Shown here piece by piece: positions 1-11,100 of a stretch of 34,952 nt of DNA (its first letter is position 1; each line of letters opens with the position of its first letter). The notes beneath the pieces were generated by a model. That model did not search any database, was not told the DNA's origin, and saw nothing but the letters and a program-made list of their open reading frames with translations. The position numbers and the translations under genes were made by a program. The stretch is from Pyramidobacter piscolens. Its GTDB lineage: Bacteria; Synergistota; Synergistia; Synergistales; Dethiosulfovibrionaceae. The DNA lies in the NCBI GenBank assembly GCA_004558205.1, contig SFDM01000034.1:1-34952 (forward strand), written 5' to 3'.

Positions 1-36
1 TTTGTATTTTCTTGCCTGTTGGCCCTTGACAAAAAA

Positions 37-112
37 CACAGTATCTTTGCGTTGAAATCTTTTGACGCAGCTCTTCGATTTGATATTAAGCACGTCAATA
101 GGGAATTAGCAT
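37..112 (-). repeat. Family-1 interspersed element, solo arm (copy 1)
   Basis: This is one arm only of the foldback element described at 1698-1966. It holds the TTTGCGTTGAAATCTTTTGAC block, the TATTAAGCACGTCAATAG block and a degenerate terminus (AATTAGCAT). The other arm and the AT-rich centre are missing, so it is a decayed or truncated copy. Bases 1-36 show nothing I recognise. Confidence 0.75.
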
Positions 113-150
113 CAGCTGAACCAGACGAGCTCTTCACCAGCAGCCGGAAT

Positions 151-202
151 AAAAGAAGGCGTCCAGGGGACCCTGTCGGGGTTATCTGGACGCCTTCTTT
201 TA
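151..202 (-). terminator. Intrinsic terminator, bidirectional-looking
   Basis: Two perfect 16-base arms (151-166 and 186-201) pair around a 19-base loop. The minus strand ends in a T-run, and the A-run at the start of the other arm would serve the plus strand. It lies 40 bases beyond the stop of the Skp-like gene and is its natural terminator. Confidence 0.85.
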
Positions 203-242
203 TGCGTAAACTATCGGGCCCGCGTTTTAGCGCGGACGCGGC

Positions 243-674
243 TTACTTTTTCTCGGGACGGGTGATGCTGACCTTGGGCAGGTCGGGGAATTTGGCGGTT
301 TTGGTGTCCACGATCTCCATGACCGCAGCGGTCACGTCAAGCTCGGGCGCGCAGAACATGATCTGCTGGCGGTTCAGGATCAGCTCCACGTCGCTGTTCT
401 TTTCCTTCCAGGCGTCGATGGCTTCCACAACCACCTTGCGGACCACGGCGTCGGCGGCCTGCTGCTCCACGTTCATCTGCTGCTGAAGCAGGTTGCGGGC
501 CTGGGCGATGGCGTTCTGCGCCTCGGGGCTGGCCACGCTGTTCTTGTACAGGTCGACCACGTCGTCAAGACCTTTTTTCAGAGTGCCCTGCACGGCGTTC
601 AGGTGCTCACGGGCCGCCGCGGCCGGCTTGGATTCCGCAAAAACACGAGCTACGTCTACGACACAAATTTTCAT
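243..674 (-). CDS. Skp/OmpH-like protein without a signal peptide
   Basis: A 143-residue protein that opens with KICVVDVARVFAES, which resembles the first strand of the Skp/OmpH family (IAVVDVQRVLQES type). A long Ala/Gln/Glu-rich helical stretch follows at about residues 17-95, then a closing part (VELILNRQQIMF and DVTAAVMEIVD) that matches the family's final strand-helix. Skp chaperones carry outer-membrane proteins across the periplasm. Here no hydrophobic signal peptide is visible, so export is unproven and a cytoplasmic role is possible. I chose the ATG at 674 over an upstream ATG at 707 because GAGGGGG sits eight bases before it. It is a single gene with its own promoter and terminator. 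The fold assignment is fairly good; the function is open. Confidence 0.6.
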   Translation of the reverse strand: MKICVVDVARVFAESKPAAAAREHLNAVQGTLKKGLDDVVDLYKNSVASPEAQNAIAQARNLLQQQMNVEQQAADAVVRKVVVEAIDAWKEKNSDVELILNRQQIMFCAPELDVTAAVMEIVDTKTAKFPDLPKVSITRPEKK

Positions 675-726
675 AAAAAAACCCCCTCGGAAGAGATGAT
701 CGTGCAAAATGAATTAACTAAATCTA

Positions 727-732
727 TTATAT
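727..732 (-). promoter_or_regulatory. Probable -10 box for the Skp-like gene
   Basis: A perfect TATAAT lies on the minus strand about 53 bases before the chosen start, in an AT-rich patch of otherwise GC-rich DNA. No convincing -35 is seen at 16-18 bases. Confidence 0.5.
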
Positions 733-821
733 ATCAAAGGGAGTAAAAAGAACAGCTGAAAATGAACGAAAACGGCCTCGAATTTATGATTCGAAAAAAC
801 GGCTCGCCCCGGCCTTTCCTG

Positions 822-830
822 TGGTATGAT
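822..830 (+). promoter_or_regulatory. Extended -10 promoter for the GntR regulator
   Basis: TGGTATGAT fits the extended -10 pattern (TGn then TATnAT), about 87 bases upstream of the chosen ATG. The same TGGTATnnT form recurs before the unknown gene at 28815. Confidence 0.45.
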
Positions 831-916
831 TAAAACCGTAATCGAGGAAAGGGCGGGAAGCGGCGCCCGCTCGCCCGGACGCGGCGATTCCTCGCGCTTT
901 GAATGGGGGAAATGGA

Positions 917-1504
917 ATGATCGAGGTTAATCGGGACTCGTTATCGGTGTTTGTGACGGCCCATCTGAGAGAACAGATTTTTTTGCGCAGAAGCTACAGT
1001 CCCGGCGACTACATCCGCGAGCTTGACCTTTCGGCGGAGCTGGGCGTCAGCCGGGGGCCCATCCGCGACGCCATTAAAAACCTGGCGGCGGAAGGGGTGT
1101 TGGTGATCTCGCCCTGGAAAGGGGCGCAGGTGACGTCCCTGACTGCCGCGGAACGCGAGGATATCCGGGGGCTCTGCGGCGTCCTGGAGGACCGTCTGGC
1201 CGCGCTGCTGCGGCAGAAAGGCGCGCCAGACGCCGCGGCCGCGGGGGAACTCCAGTCCCTGGCCGGCGAGATGAAGCGCCTGAGCGGCATGGACTCGCTG
1301 GAAGCGCGGGAACAGCTGGCGGAACTGGAAGGCCGTTTTCACGACCGCCTTTTTCAGCTGGCGGGCCGCCCTTGGACGGAAAAGGCCCTGCGCGGCGCCT
1401 ATTCCCAGCGCGCCCTGGCGCGCCTGAACCTCAGCAAAAAAGCGGCCGCCGAGGAAACCGCCCAAAGCTGTCTGGCCTTGCTGGAAAAAATCCAGCGGCC
1501 CTGA
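917..1504 (+). CDS. GntR-family transcriptional regulator
   Basis: A 195-residue DNA-binding regulator. Residues 14-70 form the typical GntR winged helix-turn-helix: LREQIF, then SPGDYIRE, then LSAELGVSRGPIRDAIKNLA and the wing GVLVISPWKGAQV. The C-terminal part is helical (residues 78-190) and looks like a short FCD-type effector domain, with EDIRGLCGVLEDRLAALL in place of the usual first helix. At 195 residues it is shorter than most FCD members (about 220-240). The ATG at 917 follows GGGGGAAA with good spacing; a TTG at 899 would add six residues but has no better site. It stands alone, facing away from the Skp-like gene. The effector and targets cannot be read from sequence. Confidence 0.88.
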   Translation: MIEVNRDSLSVFVTAHLREQIFLRRSYSPGDYIRELDLSAELGVSRGPIRDAIKNLAAEGVLVISPWKGAQVTSLTAAEREDIRGLCGVLEDRLAALLRQKGAPDAAAAGELQSLAGEMKRLSGMDSLEAREQLAELEGRFHDRLFQLAGRPWTEKALRGAYSQRALARLNLSKKAAAEETAQSCLALLEKIQRP

Positions 1505-1519
1505 TAGGAGCCGCCGCTG
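1493..1519 (+). terminator. Weak hairpin over the GntR stop codon
   Basis: CAGCGGC (1493-1499) pairs with GCCGCTG (1513-1519) across the stop codon, and a CTTTTC follows a few bases later. The T-run is short, so this is only a possible terminator. Confidence 0.35.
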
Positions 1520-1591
1520 AGAGCTTTTCAGAAAGCGCCGCGGCCCGGAGGCCGGCTTGATACTACTGTGCGATAAAAACGCAAAATGGGC

Positions 1592-1694
1592 ATGGAGGAG
1601 CCGGCCCGGGGGGTAACCACCAAGCGAGCATGGGCAGGCCGAAGGCCGAGATAGTTTTTAGCGACTCGATGCCCCAGGCCCGGCTCCGGTCTCC
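1592..1694. other. Structured palindromic element of unknown type
   Basis: Outer arms (about 1597-1612, GGAGCCGGCCCGGGG type, and 1672-1687) pair nearly perfectly. Inside are smaller hairpins: GGTAACCACC, GGCCGAAGGCC, and GGGCA...TGCCC around GAG...CTC. The layout resembles a multi-stem RNA or a foldback repeat rather than a simple terminator, and no T-run follows on either strand. It abuts the family-1 element that starts at 1698. I do not recognise it. Confidence 0.45.
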
Positions 1695-1697
1695 AAT

Positions 1698-1966
1698 TAA
1701 TACTAATTCTCCATTGACGTGCTTAATATCAAATCAAAAAGCCAGGTCAAAAGATTTCAACACATAGGGCGCAAAGGTTCGCAAAGGAAAACCTTGAAAG
1801 ACTTTTGGAACCGCAAATTCTAGCAAAATACATAAATTACCATCACACTAATTCGTTTTTTAATTAATAATTCAGGTTTTATTTTTCCTTTGCGCCCTTT
1901 GCGTTGAAATCCTTTGACTTTGATCTTCAGTCTGGCATTAAGCACGTTGAATGCCAATTGGTATAA
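1698..1966 (+). repeat. Family-1 MITE-like foldback element (copy 2)
   Basis: This is the reference copy of a repeat seen nine times in the window. It starts TAATACTAATT and ends in the inverted form AATTGGTATA. Each arm of about 90 bases carries, in order, an ACGTGCTTAATAT-like block, a block near GATCnAAGnnC, TCAAAnGATTTCAAC, then stacked GCAAAGG units. The arms are inverted copies of each other and enclose an AT-rich centre of about 90 bases that includes TTCGTTTTTTAATTAATAA. There is no coding capacity for a transposase. Orientation is arbitrarily called plus when the ACGTGCTTAATATCAAATC arm is on the left. Confidence 0.85.
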
Positions 1967-2021
1967 GCTGTTCAGCTTCGAAAGAGCATTAGCATGAAAT
2001 CTTTTATGCAGCCTATAGACG

Positions 2022-2066
2022 AAAACGAGAGCGGGCAGCCCTTTTCAGGCTGCCCGCTCTCGTTTT
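2022..2066 (-). terminator. Strong intrinsic terminator of the giant autotransporter
   Basis: Perfect 19-base arms (2022-2040 and 2048-2066) enclose a 7-base loop and end in TTTT on both strands. It lies about 90 bases past the autotransporter stop codon on the minus strand. Confidence 0.9.
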
Positions 2067-2153
2067 GAGGAGGGATCCCGCGGGACGCCCATCGGGGAGG
2101 GCATCCGTGCGGGTAAGGAAGCTTTTGCCGTTCTTGGACGGGAAGCCGGCGCG

Positions 2154-5100
2154 TTACAGCTGCCACTTGAAGGTCATGCCGACGCCCCAGTCGTTCTGAT
2201 GGCTGCTCAGCTTGCCGCTCAGGTTCAGGGAAGCCGTGAAGTTCTTCCGTCTGGCCTCGAACTTGGCCTCCGCGGCGATGCTGTTCTCGTCGGCCAGGGC
2301 GCTCAGCACGTTCACCGACGAGCTGTAGCCGCTGGGCTTGACCGCGCGCGTCACTTCCACGTCGCCGGCGGCGCGGATGTAGGAGAACTCCAGGGTCTGT
2401 TTGTACTTCCAGCCCTTAGCGCTGGGCTCGGAGAACTTCCAGTCGAAGCGCACGCCCAGAGGGAACTGCCACTGGTTGTACTCGTATGCGTCAAAGTGAG
2501 TTCCGGCCTTGCCGGGATCGCTCAGCGTGTAGTCGTCAGTGCGGTAGTGGCTGAACCTCGCGCCAAAGAAGGGGCCCACGGACAGCCTGCCCTTGGAGGG
2601 CAGGTTGTAGACGGCCTTGACGCCGGCGGAGACCAGCGACGAGTGCACGTTGTCGGCGGAGCCGGCCAGGTAGTCATAGTCGCTCTTGTAGGCCGTGTAT
2701 CCCAGGTCGCCGTAGAAGTCCCACGAGCCGCGGGTCAGGCGGCCGTAGACCAGCGCGCCGTAGAAGTCGCTGTCCAGGTTGTCGCCGCTGCTGCTGCCGT
2801 TGCCCTTGGTGCTGGAACGGCCGATGTGGATCGCGAAGCCCAGGGTGTCGTTCTCGCGGACCGTGTCGCGTCCGATCACGATGCCGTAGGCGTCGGTCTG
2901 GTAATCCTGATAGCTCGAGCCAGAAGCGAGGCCGTCCACGCGGGACATGCTGCGCCACGTGTTGGCCCACAGGTACTTCTCGGGCTTGGGCATTTCAGGC
3001 AGGTATCCCGCCCTCAGCGTCGCCGCGGTGCTCAGGTGGTCGCCGATGAGACCCGTCACATGATCGGTGACCTGGCCGGAGATGACGCCGTTGGTCACGT
3101 CGCTGCCGGGAACCGTGGGGGTGCCGGGGTCCACGGGGCCATTGGCCGTGATATGCAGCACCAGGTCCTTCCCGCCGCCCTGGTTCTCGACGCTCACGTA
3201 AACGTTCCGGTCCGTGGCGTCGTAGCCCGTCAGGTTCAGCGTGCTGCCCAGGCTGTTCCAGCCGTTGGCAGTGATGCTGCTGAAGTTGTCAAGCAGCGTC
3301 CAGCTGCCCGTCGCGCCGGAGGTGATGCCGCTGATGGTCAGCACGGCGCCGCCCTCTAAGGTGGCCGAAGCGCTGCCCTGGCCGCCCAGCATGTAGCTGC
3401 CGCTCGCCCAGTTCGACAGGTCGAAATAGCTGTTCGAACCGCTGTAGGCGTTAAAGGAGCCGGCCACGCTGTAGCTGTTCCTGTCCAGGGTGAAGCTCGA
3501 GCCGCCGTTCAGCGACAGGGAGTTCATGGAGCCGGAACCGCCCGTCAGCTTCAGGCTGCCGTCGATGTTCAGGTCGCCGCCCTTGATGTCGGCCACGGTC
3601 AGGGAGCTGCCGGCGCCCACGTAGGCCTGGGCGTGGCTGTTGATCTCCTTCGCCGCGAGCTCCAGATCCTTCATGATCAGGTCGGAGCCCTGGGTCACCG
3701 TCAGCTGATCCTCGATGCCCACATGGATGTTGAAAGTGCCGTCGCCGCCCGTGGCGAGCAGCTTGTTGGCCGTGAGGCCGCGCTCCGTGCCGCCATTCGA
3801 GACGTAGGTGTAATCGCCCGACGTCAGGTAGACGCGGTTCGCCGCGATCTCGTCGGTCAGGTAGACCGTCTTGTTGGCCGCGCCGCGGCCGTTGAAGGTC
3901 ACGCTGTCGCCGTTCCTGAAGTAGGTGGTCACATCGCTGCTGTTGAAGTACCAGCCGCGGTCCCTGTTCGCGTCGATGGAGCTGTGGACGTCCATGTTGG
4001 TCCACTCCGAAGTCTGGCTGTCCTTCCGGTCGGCCCAGACCAGGTCCTTGGTGTGGCCTTCGGCGGGAACATCGGGGTCGTTCGGGGAGTTGGGGCCTTC
4101 GGGGCCGTTGGGGTCGTCGGGGTTCTGGTCGTCGTGGTTGACGCGGTCGTGGACGTAGAGCACGAAGTCGCGGTTGGCCCCGTCGGCCTCGGCGGCCGTG
4201 TAGGCGTCCCAGCCCTTGCCGACCAGCTGGGCCGTGCTGTGGTTCTCGATCTTCAGCGTGGTATCCAGAGCGTTCCAGCCGTCGCCGTCAATGCGCGCAA
4301 AGTCGTCCAGGATGGTCCAGCGGCCCGTGGAATCCACGCCGCTCACGTTCAGCACCGCGCCCGTCGCCAGGTTGGCCGAGGCGCTGCCGCTGCCGTTGAA
4401 TTTAGGCTCGTTGATGACGGAAACAAACGTCGAAGAACCGTCCTGAGCCGCAAAGCCCTGCTTCACGCCATAGCCTTCGTTGTCGATGGAAAGGGCGCCC
4501 TTCAGCGTCAGCGTTTCCATGTCGCCCGAGCCGCCGGCCAGGGTCAGGGAGCCGCCGCTGCCCACGGTCACAGTGCCGCCCGCGATATCCGCGACGGTCA
4601 CCGTGCCTTCCACGTCGGCCAGGTTTTTCAGGGTCAAGTCGGCGAAGGCCAGCGAGGCGTCGTCCTGCACGAAGAGATTGTCGCTGACAGTCACCGCGTT
4701 GTCGAAGACCGAATTGGTGGAACCCGCGCTGATCTCCTTCGCGGTCAGGCTGTCGCCGGTATAGTGATAATCGGCGCCGCCGATCAGCACCCTGCCCGCG
4801 TTGACGTCGCCCGACAGGGTCACGTCGGGGTTGTCGCTGCCGCGTTCGTTAAACCACACGTCCGCGCCGTCGGTGAAGTAATGTGTCGTGGTGTCCGCAG
4901 GATCGTTGTTGATAAACCAGTTGCGGTCGCGGTCCGTAGTCCACAGGTTGCCCAAGGCGTTGGTTCTATCGGCCCAGACCAGATCGACGGTCTTCCGGCT
5001 CACTTCGATGACCAACTCGCTGTCGTTATTCTGCTTCTTGAGATCCACGTTCAGCAAGTAGCGCTCGTCGGTGATCGAAGAATCCAGCGCGTAATCCAGC

Positions 5101-8100
5101 GTGGCGCTGTCCACGCCCGCGCCGCCGTTCCAGCCCCAGCCGCCGTTGCCGCCGTCGAAGGCGATACCTTCGGCGAAGCCGCTCAGGATGGTATTGGTCC
5201 CTATCTTCAAAGGCGTGTCGATGCTCAGCGCCGCACCGGAAGCGATATTCGCAACGGCGCTCGAACCTCCGTCGAAGGCGAAGCTGCCGCCCGTCAGGGC
5301 CGTGCCGGCGCCGATGACCGTCAGCGAACCATCATTGGCGTTCAGCGACGCGCTGACGCCGTAGCCGTTGGAGTTCACGTTGAAACGGGACTGATCGTTC
5401 AGCGTCAGGCTGTTCACGCTGCCCGAGGCACCGCCGAGGGTCAAAGTCCCCCGGTCCACGGTCACGGCTTCGCCGCCGATCTTTTCGACGGCCAAAGAAC
5501 CGCCGTCCTTGACCGCCGCCGCGTTGGCGATGGTCAGGTTTTTAAAGGCAAAGTCCGAGGCCTCGCCGTTGGAATTGGCTCCCACAACCAGGTCCCCCGC
5601 GGTGACCACGTTGTTCCAGACGCCGTCGCCGCCGTTGCCGAGAATTTCCGCGGCAACGATGGAATTCCCGCTGAAATTGTAGCTCGCCGCGTCCATAGAG
5701 ACGGTCCCCGCGTGGATTTCGTCGGAGACGGCCACGTTCGGGTTGTCCTGGCCGCGGTTGTTGAAGGTCACGCTGTCGCCGCTCTTGAAATAGGTGGTCA
5801 CGTCGCTGCTGTTGAAGTACCAGCCGCGGTCCTGCGCGCCGATGGAGGCCTTGCCGTCCATGTCGGTCCAGAGGCTGGTGCCGCTGTCGCCGCTGCTGGC
5901 CCAGACCAGGTCGCGGGTGTTGCCGTTTTCGTCAGGCTCGCTGCCGGGGCCGGTGCGGTCGATCACGTGAAGCACCAAGTCCGTGCCACCCGATTCAACC
6001 GCCGTGTAGGCGTCCCAGCCCTTGCCAATCAGCTTGCCCGTGGTCAGAGCGCCTTCGCTGTCGTTGAGCTTCAGCGTTGTGTCAAGCGCGTTCCAGCCGT
6101 CGCCCGTGATGCCCTTACTGGCGAAGTTATCCAGGATGGTCCAGTCGCCCGCGGCGTCCACGCCGCTCACGTTCAGCACCGCGCCGCTGGCCAGGTTGGC
6201 CGAGGCGCTGCCGCTGCCGCCAAATTCGGGCTGGATCCCCGTGCCCACGGTCACGTTGGTGTTGGAGCTGCTGCCGGCCTCGAAACTTTCAGTGACGCCG
6301 TAGCCCGAGTTGCCGATGGTCAGAGTGCCGTCCACGGAGACCGCGTCCATGAAGCCCGCGCCGCCGTTCAGCGTCATGGTTCCCTGCACGCCGAAGTCGC
6401 CGCTGGCCACGTTCGTAACGGTCAGTTCCGTTCCGGCGGCCACGGTCGCCACGTCGGTCACGGTCAGGTTGTCAAAGCTCAGAGCGCCAGCCGCGAGGTT
6501 CAGACTGCCCGTGGTCACGTTCACGTCGAAGACGCTGCTGCCCTTCTCGTTGGCGATGGTGACGGCGTGGATCTGGTCGTTATCGCGGTCGCCGGTGGCG
6601 CTGACGAAGCGGTAGTCGTCGGAGATGGTCACCAGGTCGGGATGCATGTCGCCCGAGACCCTGACGGGGTTGTTGTCCTCGCCGCGCCCGTTGAAGGCCA
6701 CGCTGTCGCCGTTTTTGAAGTAGGTGACTTCGTTGGTTTCGTCATAATACCAGTTCCTGTCGCCGCCGCTGGTGGTCCACAGGTCATGGTTCGACGCGCC
6801 GTCAGAGGCGTCGGAGCTGTTGGCCCAGACCAGGTTCACGCTGTGGTACTGCACGTTCAGGACCAGGTTCTTGTTGGCCGTCCCCGCCTGATCTTCCAGC
6901 CCCACGTCGATGCTGACGCGGAAGCTGTCAGGGGCGAGTCCGCCGGCAAGTTCGAGCAACAGCGATGAGTCCGTGCCGTCGTAGATCGTCTTGGAGCCGG
7001 CATTGCCGTCCCAGCCCCAAGCGTTGCCTTCGCCGGTCTTGCTGATGTCAGTGAAGTTGCCCAGAAGGATCGTGCGGCCCACGTTGACGCCCGTCAGGGT
7101 CAGCGTCGCGCCGCCCGTCAGGGTGGCCGAAGCGCTGCCGCTGCCGTAGATCATGCTGTTGCTGGCGCTGGCCGCTGTTCCTGCCGCCGCGGGGCTGTAG
7201 CTCGCGACATTGGCGATGGTGTCCGTTCCCTGCGCGGCAGAGAACCCCGTCGCGCCGCTTACGCCGTAGCCCGCGTTCTCGATGGTCAGGCTGCCGTCGC
7301 TCAGCGCCAGGGAGCGCATGATACCCGCACCGCCGCCCAGCGTCAGGTCGCCGGAAGTGACGGCCACGTCGAGGCCCGAGATCGCCTTGATCACCCCCCG
7401 GGCGCCGGAGAGAAAGGTCAAGCTGCTGCCAAAATTCTCCGTCTCGACGATATTGGCGATAGTCGCGCTCTTCGTCACCGTCAGAACGTGTTTGTCCATG
7501 GACAGCACGCCGTTGCTGATCGCCAGCGTCTCGACGGTCAAGCCGCCGCCGCGCAGCGTGCCGTTGGTCACGTCGAGGGATTTCAGCGTGTTTTCGAGAG
7601 CGCTAAACTGCATGGCGCCGTCGCTGTAAAGCGAAGCCACGCTGTCGTGGGCGTCCATGCCGCCCGCGGTGATGTTGAGCAGCCCCTTGTCGTACACAGA
7701 AAGGACCGCGCCGCTGAAGTCGGCCGAAGCGGTGTTCAGAGAACTGCCGCCGTAGACGTCCACGCTCTTCGTCGCGCTGGTTCCGCCCAGCACGGTGGCG
7801 GTGGAAGTATCCTTCACGATGATGTTTCCATCGGAAGTCATATTGCCATCCACATCCAGCGAGCTGCCACTATACACGTAAATTCCCGTGGAGGCCTTCA
7901 TGTCGCCGCTCACGTTAGCGTCACTGTTTCCGGTGATAAAAACATAGCCTGTTGAGGATGTCATATCCTTGCTGACGTTCGCAACACTGCCGCCACTAAC
8001 AATAATATCGCTGGTGGCTATCATGCCGCCGCCCACAATGGCAGAGGAACCGCCGCCCAAGCTGATCTTACCGCCGTTACTGATCATGTTGCCGTCCACA

Positions 8101-11100
8101 TCAGCGGAAGACGCGCTCAGTGAAATATCGCCGCTGATGCTGGTCATATTGCCGCCCACCGTAGCGAAGGACCCCGCTTGCACATAAATAGAATTACCAT
8201 TGCTGACCATATCTCTGCTCACGCTGGCGGAGGCCTTGTCGTTCAGGAAAATATAGCCGCCATTGCTGGTCATATTACCGCCCACCGTAGCGGAGGCGTT
8301 TTCAGCTATGTAAATATAGCCGTTGGCAGCCGTCATATCACCCTTCACGTCGGCGGAGGAAGAGCCATAGACCGTGACGTTGGTACCGGCCGTCATGCTG
8401 CCCCTCACATTCGCGGCAGAACTGACTTGCACCGCCAGCGAGCCATCGCTGGTGAGATTGTTCATCTCAGCCGAAGAATTGTTGTACACCATTACGTGAT
8501 CCTTGGCATAGACGTCGCCCTGCACCTTGAGGGCGCTGCCCACCTGGACGTCAAAACCGACGTCGGAAGAAAGCGATCCGCCCACGTCCAGGCTGCTGCC
8601 GTTGCTTACGGCATAATTATGACTGGTTGTGAAGCTGCCGGCGACAGAAACGTGCGAATCATGAGCAATAGCGCCGTCTGAAGTTGAACTGGGCGACAAA
8701 GACGTCACGGTCACGCTGCCTTTGATATCCGCGTCAGTGTTGGTAATGTTCAGGCCATTGCCAGCGGAAAGGTCGCCCGACACCGACACGTCGCTGCTCG
8801 CCATATTTATTCTGCCGCCAGCAAGCATGTCGCCGCTGAGAACCTTTACATCGCTGCCCTCTATTACAAGAGCGCCGTCGCTGGAAAGGGCTTTATCCGC
8901 CACGGTGACCGTGGAATTCTCAATCCACGCTCCCTGTTTGGCAAAAATGCCCTGTCCCACCGTAAGGTCTGAACTCACAACATTCAGAACGGTGGCTTCC
9001 ACATGCTGGCCCACAGATGCCTTTGGAGCATTGTCAAAGCTTACCAAATATCCCTTGACATATTCATCCACAGAGACCCTTCCGGCCAGCTGGACATGAA
9101 TGTCGGCGGAAACAAAGCCCTTCACCGTGAGAGCGCTGTCGGCGCCCTCGAAGATAAGAGAGGAGCCCTGAAGGTCGCCGCTCAGGATCACGGCGCTGTT
9201 GAAGGCGTTCAAAGCAGAGACAGCCAGACCGGTGTCCAAGTCAAGGGACGAACCGTTGGTCATGCTGACCTTCGCACCGGACGCAAGGTTCAGGCTGCCA
9301 TCTCTTACGAGAACCGAGCCCTGATCCATGGACAGGTGACGGGCCTTCACCACGCCTGTGCCGCTAACGGACAGAAGCTGGCCGTCGTTGACGGTCAGAG
9401 TTCCGTCTTTCGCGCCGTCGGCGTTACCCACGTTGAAAGCGCTCTGACTGCCGACGTTCACGGAGCCGCTGCTCACGTTCACGCCGCCGTTCACAGTCAC
9501 GCTGCCGCTGACCACGTCCACGGAACCGCCGGTAACGGCCATGATGCTGGCGCTCTCGAAGGAGCCGCCCTTCGTGACTTTCAGCTGGCCGCCCTCGTCG
9601 ACGCTGACCACCGCGGGAGCCGCCGCGCCGTGCTTGACGCTGCCGCCCTCTACGTTAAAGACCATCGTAGCGTTGAGGTCATCGCCAAGCTCCTTAATTT
9701 TCTCCTCGCTGGCGAGGTAGAGCGTGCCGTTTTTGATGACCGTAGTATGGTAGCCCTGTTCACCAAGAGTCACGTCGGAAAGGGCGTTGACGGTGTTGAA
9801 GTTATAGAAGCCGTTGATGGAACCGGCATAGAGGTTCAGATTGGTGTTCGCGATGGAGCCCCTATCGCCCTCTCCGTTTCCAGTGCCGTAAACGTCGCCG
9901 GAGACGATGCCGCCTTTCAGGTTAATGGTGGTTGTGGCGCCATCGCCTTCCAGTTTGGCCGTGCTGCCTGCGCCGGCGTAGCCGCCGCCGTAGACGATGC
10001 CCGTAATGGTTGAGCCGGTGTTCAGGTTGATTTCTGTCGTGCCGCCGGTGATGTTGGCGGTGCCGCCATTCACGGCGTAGCCGCCGCCGTAAACGTCGCC
10101 GAAAATTACGGAGCCCGAGGAGATGTTCAGCGTAGAGCTGGTTACGCTGGAACTGCTGTTCGTGCCGTCAGCGTAGCCGCCGCCGTAAATGCTGTTGTCG
10201 ACATTGGTGCCCTCTTCGATGCTCAGAGTGACCCGATTGACGGCGGCTTTGCCGCCGCTGAGGGCCTGGCTGCCGCCGTAAATGGAACCGGCAATCTCCG
10301 CGCCCTGGCTGCCGCTCTTGGAGATGAGGAGCGTAATATCGTCAATGCCACTCGACGCGTTCGCGCCGCTGACCCGGTCGCCGCCGAAGACGCTGCCGCC
10401 GATGGTCCCGCTCTTGGTGGTGAGGCTGATCGATCCGGCAGAGCCAAGGGCTTTCGCGCTGTTACCGGTGGCGGAGACGTTGCTGCCGCCGTAAAAGCTG
10501 CCCGTAACGGTGCCGCCGGTAACGGATATATCGACGCTGCCGATATCGCTGGAAGCCATGCCCGTGCCGGTCGCCATGACTTTACTGCCGCCGAAGACGT
10601 CGTTGTGGATCTTGCCGTTTTCGACGGACATCACCGTGCCGCCGATAGAACTCCGCGCGGCGCCGGCAGAGGCGGAGATATCGCTGCCGCTGTAAATGTC
10701 GCGGCTGACGGTGCTGCCTTTCATAACCAGGCTGCTCGTGCCGGCGACGTTGCCCGTTGAGGTAGTCCTGTCGTCGGAGTTCACGACTTTCGCGCCGCCA
10801 AAGGCGTCGTAGGAGACCACGGGAGGATTGTAGTTTTGCGTGTTTTCCTTCACGGAAGTAACGACCACCGTCGAATTGCCGTTCACAACGCTGGTTCCGC
10901 CGTTGTAGGCGTAGCCCGCGCCGTACATATACTGGGAGTTGGAGTTGTTTTCGAGGGTGACCTTGGAGTCGGTTAACACCGTAGCCTTCGCGCCGGTTCC
11001 TAGGGCCGCGCCCGCGCCGAAGAGCCTGTTGACGCTCGTGTCGCCGCTGACAGGATAGCTCAGAGAGTTGCTGCCCAGCGTTACGTCAGTACTGCCGACA

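Noticed and set aside
2199..6968. Very long plus-strand open frames opposite the giant autotransporter
   Set aside because: They are mirror frames of a GC-rich repetitive gene; their products are Val/Ala/Arg/His-rich low-complexity sequences with no ribosome sites or domains.
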